Shown here piece by piece: positions 1 through 6,332 of a DNA stretch of 13,084 nucleotides (position 1 is the first letter of the stretch; every line of letters starts with the position of its first letter). The notes beneath the pieces were generated by a model. That model worked only from the letters and a program-made list of their open reading frames with translations, was not told the DNA's origin and did not search any database. Both the position numbers and the translations under genes were made by a program. The stretch is from JAVBKP01 sp031553975 (GTDB lineage Bacteria > Bacillota > Clostridia > Peptostreptococcales > Anaerovoracaceae), in the NCBI GenBank assembly GCA_031553975.1, contig JAVBKP010000096.1, forward strand, positions 1 to 13,084, given 5' to 3'.

Positions 1-481
1 GACTATTTTTATTGTTACCGTCTTTGATTTCAATGGATTTCTTTTCATCATTTAGGGCAATGGTCATTTTCTTAGGCGTACTGATTTCAATAATCTCTTT
101 TCCTTCTTCTTCATTGAAAAGAATCTGGGTACCTGCCTTAGTGATTATTTTTTTTATGGTGTTTTTTTCTGTCACAGCATCTGCTGGGAAAGCATTTGTA
201 TCGCTCCAAAGGCTTCCTATGACACATGGGTTGTCTATGTCATTCCCAATGAAACCTATGAGCACTTGGTCTCCCACATTGGGGAAAAAGTAAAATCCGC
301 TGCCACTACTTGCTATAGGCGAGAGTACCCTAATCCAGTCAAGCTTGTTGGTACCGTCTTCATATGTTCCTATTGTGACTTGTACCATACCAAGATGCTC
401 TTCATCATAATTGTTCACCACCTTGCCTATCATCAGGCCAGGCCCAGCACTTTGGATGTTTTCAGTGAATAATAAACTCAT
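1..481 (-). CDS. gpV/gp5-like spike (baseplate assembly V) protein of the injection system, C-terminus beyond window
   Basis: About 160 residues are visible; the gene continues past the left edge. Residues 15-95 (GLMIGKVVNNYDEEHLGMVQV, then DWIRVLSP, FFPNVGDQVLIGF and a CVIGSLW segment) match the OB-fold domain shared by phage gpV/gp5 and VgrG spike proteins. The following part (AGTQILFNEEEGKEIIEIST, then KKMTIALNDEKKSIEI) looks like the start of the repetitive beta-helix needle. In this family the trimer sits under the tube and forms the membrane-piercing spike. The ATG at 481 is preceded by GAAGGGG at good spacing. It follows the gpD-like gene after 16 bases, so hub and spike are separate genes here, whereas Pvc8/Afp8 fuses them. 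Family is clear from visible motifs; function is inferred from the family. Confidence 0.88.
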   Translation of the reverse strand, partial: MSLLFTENIQSAGPGLMIGKVVNNYDEEHLGMVQVTIGTYEDGTNKLDWIRVLSPIASSGSGFYFFPNVGDQVLIGFIGNDIDNPCVIGSLWSDTNAFPADAVTEKNTIKKIITKAGTQILFNEEEGKEIIEISTPKKMTIALNDEKKSIEIKDGNNKNS

Positions 482-497
482 CTGCGACCCCTTCTAA

Positions 498-1589
498 CTA
501 ATTGCTAATGGTATTGGAATAACATGTAATAGAGGTGTTATAACATTTGCCCTTTAGGGTGTGTTTTACTTTTTTGATGTAATAGGTGTTGTTGATGTCT
601 GCACTCATGCCCGAGATGGTTATCATCCTGCCCACCACTGCTTCTGGTATGCCCCAAGTATCTATTGTCAGCTCACACAGGGCCATGCTCTCTTTGTTAA
701 CCAAGGCCTGGGCAGCCGTAGCAAGCTCTTTGTCAAGCCGTGTATTGGTAAAAGATCCTACATACTGTACATTTGTTATGCTTGTGGCTGTTAGAATCTC
801 TATCCCAGTACTCCCTGTGCCTACTTTATCGCTGACACTTTCAGCGCTACCAGTTTTGCTCTCTGCTTTGTCTTGGTTATAGCTTGAGAGTGTGATTTTT
901 GAGTGTATCCCTGCCATAGAGGTCTTCATGTTCAGTTTTTTTATGTCTGATGGGGTAAAGGTGATTAAGGATGCTGTATTGCTTCTGGCTTTCCTAAAAT
1001 AAACTTTTCCATTTTCGGCAAAAAATTCAAAATCCATTTCATTGGCTAGTTTGCATACATAATCAAAGTCAGAAATCCCGCCTTGTGTCACAGTGATTGA
1101 TGCCGTAAAATCATCTGTGGTATCTATGGATTTTTCCATGGCGTAGTCTGTTAGCACCTTTGTGACTAGTCCTGAGATAGAGCTGACTTCCATGTGAGCC
1201 ACTGAGGTAATGTTGCCTCTAAGTAGGGCCTTATGGTCTAAACAGTATATGGTGAGAACCTGCACCAATCCCGAGGTGATTTCTATATTTCTCTGAAATA
1301 TATACCCTTTGAATACTGTAGTATTGGTATCTGCATACCCTAAGCTAATTTCGATTTTTTTCATCGGCCCAAAACTGCTCAATATACTGTATCCATCCAC
1401 ATTTGATGTGATCTGCTCTTTATCTACAATCTTGAATATGGCGCCACTTGTCTCATTGTTTTCAATAGACAGCTCCACTTCTAATTCTTGAAGAATGTAT
1501 TTTTCCGCTAATGCTGTATCCTCCACTTTGATTTCGTAAGAGTAATTGAAAAAGTTTGCATATTTTGTTTTAAGTTCAGAAAAATCCAT
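498..1589 (-). CDS. gpD/gp27-like hub protein (phage late control D family) of the injection system
   Basis: A 363-residue protein that would form the baseplate hub linking the tube to the spike. The stretch at residues 170-200 (GGISDFDYVCKLANEMDFEF followed by AENGKVYFR) is the characteristic gpD/VgrG-N segment in which the protein is read as a very short phage tail hub domain. Residues 78-100 (KKIEISLGYADTNTTVFKGY) are the other recognisable block. An in-frame extension upstream to 1667 exists, but the start at 1589 is preferred: AGAGGGG lies just before it, the preceding gene ends only 8 bases upstream, and the extension would overlap that gene. It lies between the Pvc7-like gene and the spike gene, the usual hub position. 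Length is normal for stand-alone gpD proteins. Confidence 0.88.
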   Translation of the reverse strand: MDFSELKTKYANFFNYSYEIKVEDTALAEKYILQELEVELSIENNETSGAIFKIVDKEQITSNVDGYSILSSFGPMKKIEISLGYADTNTTVFKGYIFQRNIEITSGLVQVLTIYCLDHKALLRGNITSVAHMEVSSISGLVTKVLTDYAMEKSIDTTDDFTASITVTQGGISDFDYVCKLANEMDFEFFAENGKVYFRKARSNTASLITFTPSDIKKLNMKTSMAGIHSKITLSSYNQDKAESKTGSAESVSDKVGTGSTGIEILTATSITNVQYVGSFTNTRLDKELATAAQALVNKESMALCELTIDTWGIPEAVVGRMITISGMSADINNTYYIKKVKHTLKGKCYNTSITCYSNTISN

Positions 1590-1597
1590 ATTCCCCT

Positions 1598-2170
1598 CTA
1601 TGATTCTAATAGTGTTCTTGGATTGCCACCTTCCTCGTTGATTAAACCCGCTAGGGTGGTTTTCCAATTCTCGTCAAAGGCTGGTCTGTCTGTTGTTACC
1701 GCGGCCACAAAGGTATCCCTCCCTGTGGATACTCCTGACATGCTCACTGTGAGGCTGGCTCTCACTGGCTTGCCGTCTCCCATGAACATGGTGAACTTTT
1801 GGTTCACACTGATGATGACGCCTTCAAAGGAGGTAGAGCCCCAGACGAAAGTCACTGTATTTAATTCTTCCATCAATGCCACTATTTTGTCCGTATAGTT
1901 TCGCACGTCTTCTCTATCTGGATCAGGTCCAAATGTGGCCATATCTGTAAACATTGTATAGGTATCAAAAATCAGTTCTAAACTTAGGGTTTCTCTTGGT
2001 TTTTCCTTTTTATCTAAGCTAGGTGCTCTGACACAAGCCATTGGATCCTGCTCTTCTTCACTTTTTGATGCCTGGCTTGCATGGGTGCTATTGATACTAA
2101 AAGTAGCTGGGTTAAAATGTACCTTGATGGTGGTTTCTCCACATTTGAACTCTGCCTTTGTCACTGCCAT
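1598..2170 (-). CDS. CIS tube-associated protein (Pvc7/Afp7-like N-terminal domain), apparently without a complete LysM
   Basis: A 190-residue protein. The blocks KVHFNPATF (residues 17-25), ETLSLELIFDTY (60-71), TFVWGSTSFEGVI (107-119) and MFMGDGKPVRASLTV (128-142) fit the contractile injection system tube protein N-terminal domain of Pvc7/Afp7-type proteins, which sit between the tube end and the hub. In those proteins a LysM-like module usually follows. Here only about 40 residues remain after the domain, ending in GGNPRTLLES. That resembles the last strand of a LysM, but the expected core is missing. The ATG at 2170 has AAGAGGG upstream. A purine-rich 65-base gap separates it from the gene upstream, the longest gap in the cluster. 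Domain assignment is from memory of the family. Confidence 0.8.
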   Translation of the reverse strand: MAVTKAEFKCGETTIKVHFNPATFSINSTHASQASKSEEEQDPMACVRAPSLDKKEKPRETLSLELIFDTYTMFTDMATFGPDPDREDVRNYTDKIVALMEELNTVTFVWGSTSFEGVIISVNQKFTMFMGDGKPVRASLTVSMSGVSTGRDTFVAAVTTDRPAFDENWKTTLAGLINEEGGNPRTLLES

Positions 2171-2235
2171 ATGATTCCCTCTTTGCTTTGTACTTCTTTT
2201 TTGCCTTTCGCTTCTTTATTTTGTCCCCTTTTGAT

Positions 2236-2931
2236 TTAGATCCCTTTTCGCAGCCTTTCATAGCCTAGTTTATCTTCAATATCTCTTTGGACTTCTTTTA
2301 GTATATTTCCCACGTTTACCCCAACATGCCTTATGATTTCCTTTTCACGGGTATCACCTGTATAGGGGTTATTATCCATTGTTACCGACGTACTCATATT
2401 GATTTGCTGGTCTGACGGTATATAAACCATTTGGTCATATAATTGTTCAGAAGGCGCTCTCAACAGGGTATTTGTCCTGGTGAAAAGCTCTACAATAGGA
2501 TACTGATATTGGCTGACCTCCTGCTTTTGAATTTTCTTTTCCATCAATTGGGAAAAGTGGGCATATGTCTTGTTAATGTCTTTTAGCAAAGACGTATGCA
2601 CATACCAGTCATAGGGAGAAATACCAGAGGTTTCGGTGCTTTTACCCTCTTGTCTTTCCATGTCCTTGGTTGCTTTTGCTACGATGCTCTTTGCTATTTT
2701 GTTGCCGACCGCTAGGTTTAGGTTAAAATGAATTGTATTTTTAGGCGCATATGTGATTTGCTGGATATTTTCCACCCTACTACCACCATCCCTGCCTTGG
2801 TATGTCAACTCTGCCATAAAATACTCTTTGAGGCTCGTGGATTTGATCATATTTTCAGGCCTGCCTTTGATTGCCTTAAACAAAGACATTCTGCTGGTGT
2901 TTAGGTCTTTTATCTGTATTATGCCGATCAT
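2236..2931 (-). CDS. unrecognised injection-system cluster protein, 231 residues
   Basis: I do not recognise this family. The protein is soluble-looking, with no membrane segment or signal peptide, and ends in a charged stretch (VQRDIEDKLGYERLRKG) likely to be helical. The middle part (IQQITYAPKNTIHFNLNLAV) looks beta-rich; a Gln/Lys-rich stretch (MEKKIQKQEVSQYQYP) follows at about residues 130-145. Two start codons are possible, at 2937 and 2931. The ribosome site AGGAG directly abuts the first, while it lies six bases before the second, so 2931 is preferred. It sits between the second tube protein and the Pvc7-like protein, in an operon with gaps of 22 bases or less on its upstream side. 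A structural or adaptor role at the tube-baseplate junction is inferred from position only. Confidence 0.75.
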   Translation of the reverse strand: MIGIIQIKDLNTSRMSLFKAIKGRPENMIKSTSLKEYFMAELTYQGRDGGSRVENIQQITYAPKNTIHFNLNLAVGNKIAKSIVAKATKDMERQEGKSTETSGISPYDWYVHTSLLKDINKTYAHFSQLMEKKIQKQEVSQYQYPIVELFTRTNTLLRAPSEQLYDQMVYIPSDQQINMSTSVTMDNNPYTGDTREKEIIRHVGVNVGNILKEVQRDIEDKLGYERLRKGI

Positions 2932-2940
2932 ACCCATCTC

Positions 2941-3372
2941 CTACACCGTCATCTCATACATCTGCTGGTACATAATCTCAATCTTGTCAATGATGATACT
3001 GCTGTTCTTGGCATCAAACTCGGTGACAGACCATTTGACAGGCACGGGACTATTGTATCCATAGGCTCTAACCACTTTATCCCCTTTTGGGGAAAATACC
3101 AATATCATACCTGGCACGCTTAGGTGTTTGCCTAGGGTATCTGCGTTGGTCATGGCGTCGTTTAATTTGTTCAGCCTTCCAATGCCGTGTTCTATGATTA
3201 ATCTACCTGTTTTTTTCTTGGGTGTGTTTAGCACAATCATACGGTCATTGACCCCACCTTCATTGATGGTATCCACGGAGACTTCACTTTCTATGCCAGA
3301 TATTTTAGCGCAACTAATGGTAAAGGAGCCTAGACATAATAGAAATCGATGACCTGTGGCTAGTTTGTCCAT
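2941..3372 (-). CDS. second injection-system tube protein (T4 gp19-like)
   Basis: A 143-residue protein of the T4 gp19/Hcp-like inner tube family. The segment SGIESEVSVDTINEGGVNDR (residues 25-44) corresponds to the family's F/V-SGL...EGG-N motif, followed by KKTGRLIIEHGIG, which matches the strand with the conserved glycine before the tube loop. It is a paralogue of the tube gene at 3956-4375, like Pvc5 versus Pvc1. In such systems the second paralogue usually builds the first tube ring on the baseplate while the first makes the bulk tube. The ATG at 3372 has AGAGGT upstream and lies 15 bases after the small DUF6760-like ORF. Family assignment is good; which paralogue plays which role is inference. 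Confidence 0.82.
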   Translation of the reverse strand: MDKLATGHRFLLCLGSFTISCAKISGIESEVSVDTINEGGVNDRMIVLNTPKKKTGRLIIEHGIGRLNKLNDAMTNADTLGKHLSVPGMILVFSPKGDKVVRAYGYNSPVPVKWSVTEFDAKNSSIIIDKIEIMYQQMYEMTV

Positions 3373-3387
3373 ACTGCATTACCTCTT

Positions 3388-3549
3388 TTACATAAAGTCT
3401 CCAAAAATATTTTCCTCTTCACCGCTTAGTTCTTTGTTCACATAGGATATTTCGTAGCACCAGCGGGCTCTTTCAAGGTGTGAAAGGGTCAAAATTTCCT
3501 CTCTTGCCCAGTGAAAGTGATAGGCGATGAATGCCATCTCCTTGTACAT
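3388..3549 (-). CDS. small DUF6760-like protein; start uncertain, possibly made by -1 frameshift from the upstream gene
   Basis: This short reading frame, translated by eye, contains SYPKERMYKEMAFIAYHFHW then AREEILTLSHLERARW. It resembles the small DUF6760 proteins I recall from eCIS loci, with a YP-x-(D/E)R-(L/M)Y-E-x-AF-IAYHFHW core. The first ordinary start codon is the ATG at 3549 (53 residues), which falls inside the conserved block and would lose SYPKER. Upstream in this frame there is no ATG, GTG or TTG before a TAG stop, only ATT and ATA. The frame is open through the T7 run of the preceding gene and is in its -1 frame. The coordinates given assume the internal ATG, which has a weak AAAGGA just upstream. 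If frameshifted, a 184-residue fusion results. Coding is well supported by the conserved sequence; the start is not settled. Confidence 0.8.
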   Translation of the reverse strand: MYKEMAFIAYHFHWAREEILTLSHLERARWCYEISYVNKELSGEEENIFGDFM

Positions 3550-3566
3550 TCTTTCCTTTGGATAGC

Positions 3567-3941
3567 TTATGACTGTGCGCTCATAAAAAAACTTATGGGC
3601 ATTGTGAATTTTCTATTGCAATGAGGACAACTGACCTCATAACTAGGATCATCTGACTGATTGATTTTCTGATAAAAATCTTGCAAATAGTTCATATCTC
3701 CACTAAACAAAGACTCTATCACGCCCGTGTCTATACTGGGCAAATCCCCTAGTTTTGTAATAACCCTGGCTAGGATAATCACTGTGATATACGCGGAATT
3801 TTGTTGCACCCGAATGTCTTTTAGTGGGAATATTTCATCTGCTGCTGTGGCAAGACGCATTACACCTTTTTTGTGTAAATTCCCTGCAACATCGACATAT
3901 CCTTTTGGCAATACAAATTCGTACTCTGTTTGAAACGCCAT
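3567..3941 (-). CDS. injection-system tail assembly protein (probable tube/tail assembly chaperone)
   Basis: A 124-residue protein. The opening (FVLPKGYVDVAGNLHKKGVM, then RLATAADEIFPLKD) is typical of the 'phage tail assembly protein' that follows tube genes in eCIS loci of Gram-positives and cyanobacteria. The middle (ITVIILARVITKLGDL, then VIESLFSGDMNYLQDFY) looks helical. Near the C-terminus, CPHC (C105, C108) suggests half of a zinc ribbon, but no second Cys pair follows in the zero frame. The ATG at 3941 has AAAGGAG seven bases upstream and lies 14 bases after the tube gene. Position after the tube gene and small acidic helical character fit a tail assembly chaperone such as lambda gpG. 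The T7 run at its end may direct a frameshift into the next ORF. Confidence 0.8.
   Translation of the reverse strand: MAFQTEYEFVLPKGYVDVAGNLHKKGVMRLATAADEIFPLKDIRVQQNSAYITVIILARVITKLGDLPSIDTGVIESLFSGDMNYLQDFYQKINQSDDPSYEVSCPHCNRKFTMPISFFMSAQS
3585..3591 (-). promoter_or_regulatory. candidate -1 ribosomal frameshift heptamer T-TTT-TTT
   Basis: On the minus strand the upstream gene reads AGT-TTT-TTT-ATG. The last T of AGT plus two Phe codons (F118, F119) gives the canonical X-XXY-YYZ heptamer in exact phase. A -1 slip continues with TAT-GAG-CGC and runs into the DUF6760-like frame without a stop. The zero-frame stop comes five codons after the heptamer. I see no strong stem-loop downstream and no clear Shine-Dalgarno stimulator upstream. 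Confidence 0.55.
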
Positions 3942-3955
3942 GGTTTAGCTCCTTT

Positions 3956-4375
3956 CTACTTGTCTCTTGTCATTCCTTCGTGGGCCAAAACCAATGTCTC
4001 AAACACAACCTCATTGCCGTCACCTTTGAAGTCAGATACTGTATAGCTCACTGGCCATGCGTTGATGATTTTCCAAACGGCAGCTGGTGCTTTGTCATAT
4101 GACATAGCAGTAAGTGTGGCGGTTTTTCTCACCAACGTGCCAGAAGACACATCGCTAATCCATTTGAATAACGCTGGATTGGTATCTGTCCCTCTTTTCA
4201 AAGTAATATTGCCGTATTCCGTTAATCCAGGGAATTTTTGTACGTTGTTGGTGGCGTGGTTGCCCTCACGATATGGTACTTCTTTCACTTTTAGGTCATG
4301 ACCTGATACGGAGTTGAACCCCATGGTGATCCCGTCTATTTCTAATGTGAAATTAAAATTTCTGATTGGGTACAT
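3956..4375 (-). CDS. major injection-system inner tube protein (T4 gp19/Pvc1-like)
   Basis: A 139-residue inner tube protein. The start (YPIRNFNFTLEIDGITMGFN) followed by SVSGHDLKVKEVPYREGNHA matches the eCIS/phage tube family, with F-x-V/E-IDG, V-SG and the YREGN segment. LTEYGNITLKRGTDTNPALF (residues 51-70) is the family's K-R-G-T block, followed by KWISDV where most members have a W-x-W-Y-type helix. Hexameric rings of this protein would stack inside the contractile sheath. It follows the sheath gene after 22 bases, with AAAGGAG before the ATG. Length is usual for the family. Confidence 0.9.
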   Translation of the reverse strand: MYPIRNFNFTLEIDGITMGFNSVSGHDLKVKEVPYREGNHATNNVQKFPGLTEYGNITLKRGTDTNPALFKWISDVSSGTLVRKTATLTAMSYDKAPAAVWKIINAWPVSYTVSDFKGDGNEVVFETLVLAHEGMTRDK

Positions 4376-4397
4376 GATTTACTCTCCTTTCCTGCTA

Positions 4398-6227
4398 TTA
4401 TTCTTCACGTGTTTTTTGGGTTAATCTAAAGATGACAAACTCAGCTGGTTTTACAGGAGCTACCCCGATTACGCAAATCAACCGCCCGTTGTCTATATCG
4501 TCTTGGCTCATGGTGCTGTGTCCGATGTCTACAAAGAATGCTTCATCTGGGCTTGATCCAAACAAAGCGCCGCTTCTCCAAACAGTGGTCAAGAATACTT
4601 CTATGGTACGTCTTACGCGCATCCAAAGCACTTCATCATTTGGCTCGAATACAACCCAATTGGTGTTGGCTTTGATAGATTCTTCTAAGAATATAAATAG
4701 CCTTCTGACATTGACATATCTCCACAATGCGTTAGATGAACATGTTCTAGCCCCCCAGACTCTGATACCTTGCCCTGGGAATGGTCTAATCAAGTTGGCA
4801 CCCTTAGGGTTTAGAATGTCTTGCTCCCCTTTGTTGTAAATACAGTCAAGACCAGTAACACCTCTCACCACTTCATTGGCAGGTGCTTTGTGAACACCAC
4901 GCTCATTGTCTGAACGAGAATAAATCCCTGCAATTGTTCCTGATGGTGGCATCATATTATTTCTTTTTTGTGGTCCATCATAAATCTCTAACCAAGGATG
5001 ATACATGGCAGCATAATGAGAATCAAAAATCTCTCTATGCTTGATCACGTCTTCTGTACTTTTGTTATCCCGGGGTATGTCTAGAATGGCAAATCTGCTG
5101 GCCAAATTCTCACAGTGTGCCACTAGCTTTAGCTGTATCACAGGATCTGTAATCCCCGGTGCGATCATTAAGCTTACTATATCATTGTCGATAAATGCCT
5201 TGATGCCACTTCTCCGTCCTGGCCCTTTGTCCTCACCATCAAATTCCTCAATCATGTAGCCTTCGTTGACGCCGCCTGGCACTGTACCGTTGCTACCACC
5301 AACGAACACCATTTTGCAAGCATCTTCTTTGCTGTTACCAAATACGTCTTTTACTTCATTGCCTGAAATGATTTGGCATGGATGAAGTGGTTTTTCTTTT
5401 ATAAGTTCGCTGATTACTTCGTCATTGCAAGCAACGGCAACAAGTTCTGATTTTGCCGTCTTCTTTAAGATGTGGTTGGCAGATTCTGGATTGAAAGACA
5501 GCGTCTCATAGAACTCTACTGCATCTTCAAATATAACTTCCATGTTGAATTCACATGTGTAAATAAATTTTGTAGGAAGTCCTTCTTTTAAGTCGTTTTT
5601 AATATCTTCTGCAAAGGCTTCTTCAAATTGAATTATATTGTCTTGGGATTTTGTTACTCTATTGTAAAAATACGTATATGTTTTTTTCTTAGGGTCCTCG
5701 GCATCTACCTCTTCCTTCACATAGCAGGCAGTATCGCCAGCTTGAAACCCTGCATTGGATTTAACAGTATAGCTGGTATCTGATGCTGCTTCTTCTGTGA
5801 GAATAGCATGGGTTTTGGCCTTAAAGGCTGGTGTTATTTTGACTTTTATATCGTTGCCCCAAGTTCCTGGGTTTTTCGCACGAAATACAATGGCTTTGCT
5901 GGCTGCCTCTTCCTCCGTGGCTGTAGCTGCTGCCTTGGCATCTGCTGGGCATACACGCATAACAAAACAGCGCGAGCCTCCATTCATGAAAAACTGATCT
6001 ATGGCATAAGCTAAAAAACGATAGTTACCAAACTCTTGTTCTGATAAATACCCTCCATATTTTCTTTTAAAATCAGCTGGATTTGTTACTAGCTGTGGTG
6101 TGCCTATTACTGGTCCTCTCACTGCAAGTCCTAAAAAACCTGCCGTGCTGGTACTCACCCCTGTCATAGGTTTGCCGCCAGATTCAAATTCTTCTACATA
6201 TACTCCTGGTGATAAATATTCTGCCAT
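4398..6227 (-). CDS. contractile sheath protein (phage tail sheath / Pvc2-4-like)
   Basis: A 609-residue tail sheath protein. The N-terminus (YLSPGVYVEEFESGGKPMTG then VSTSTAGFLGLAVRGP) is the standard eCIS sheath opening, followed by FFMNGGSRCFVMRV. The C-terminal third holds the conserved assembly region: RPFPGQGIRVWGARTCSS, then W-RYVNVRRLFIFLEESI, VLWMRVRRTIEVFLTTVWRS and the final VDIGHSTMSQDDIDNGRL before PVKPAEFVIFRL. The middle 250-300 residues are variable, as in larger sheaths with a surface domain. The start at 6227 (MAEYLSPG) is preferred over 6272 because GGAAGGAG lies eight bases upstream and family members begin with this motif. Only one sheath gene is seen here, whereas Afp/PVC have three. 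It is the first gene of the cluster, directly behind a promoter. Confidence 0.95.
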   Translation of the reverse strand: MAEYLSPGVYVEEFESGGKPMTGVSTSTAGFLGLAVRGPVIGTPQLVTNPADFKRKYGGYLSEQEFGNYRFLAYAIDQFFMNGGSRCFVMRVCPADAKAAATATEEEAASKAIVFRAKNPGTWGNDIKVKITPAFKAKTHAILTEEAASDTSYTVKSNAGFQAGDTACYVKEEVDAEDPKKKTYTYFYNRVTKSQDNIIQFEEAFAEDIKNDLKEGLPTKFIYTCEFNMEVIFEDAVEFYETLSFNPESANHILKKTAKSELVAVACNDEVISELIKEKPLHPCQIISGNEVKDVFGNSKEDACKMVFVGGSNGTVPGGVNEGYMIEEFDGEDKGPGRRSGIKAFIDNDIVSLMIAPGITDPVIQLKLVAHCENLASRFAILDIPRDNKSTEDVIKHREIFDSHYAAMYHPWLEIYDGPQKRNNMMPPSGTIAGIYSRSDNERGVHKAPANEVVRGVTGLDCIYNKGEQDILNPKGANLIRPFPGQGIRVWGARTCSSNALWRYVNVRRLFIFLEESIKANTNWVVFEPNDEVLWMRVRRTIEVFLTTVWRSGALFGSSPDEAFFVDIGHSTMSQDDIDNGRLICVIGVAPVKPAEFVIFRLTQKTREE

Positions 6228-6260
6228 GTCGCATACTCCTTCCTTATTTTGAGTAACGAC

Positions 6261-6289
6261 ATAATATATCATTTTCCGACAGAGGGCAA
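6261..6289 (-). promoter_or_regulatory. probable sigma-A promoter of the injection-system cluster
   Basis: On the minus strand TTGCCC (6284-6289) and TATTAT (6261-6266) are spaced by 17 bases. Transcription would begin near 6254, giving a leader of about 27 bases that carries GGAAGGAG before the sheath start. It lies just after the hemW terminator, which supports independent expression of the cluster. Confidence 0.55.
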
Positions 6290-6290
6290 T

Positions 6291-6329
6291 AAAAAAACAC
6301 GAATGTGAGAATGTCTCACATTCGTGTTT
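6291..6329 (-). terminator. rho-independent terminator after hemW
   Basis: A perfect 16-bp inverted repeat (6295-6310 with 6314-6329) has a 3-base loop. On the minus strand it is followed by a run of seven T (6291-6297, partly in the stem base). It starts four bases after the hemW stop codon and ends before the -35 box of the sheath promoter, separating the two units. Confidence 0.9.
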
Positions 6330-6332
6330 AAA

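Noticed and set aside
1590..1667. N-terminal extension of the gpD-like gene to 1667.
   Set aside because: It overlaps the end of the Pvc7-like gene, while the ATG at 1589 has a good ribosome site and gives the expected start.
6228..6272. Sheath start at 6272.
   Set aside because: The extension includes the ribosome site for 6227 and part of the promoter region; sheath proteins begin with the SPGVYVEE motif near residue 6.
1..6289. Prophage or PBSX-like defective phage.
   Set aside because: No capsid, packaging or lysis genes are visible, and the sheath, tube, DUF6760-like and Pvc7-like set is typical of eCIS; the left side remains unseen.
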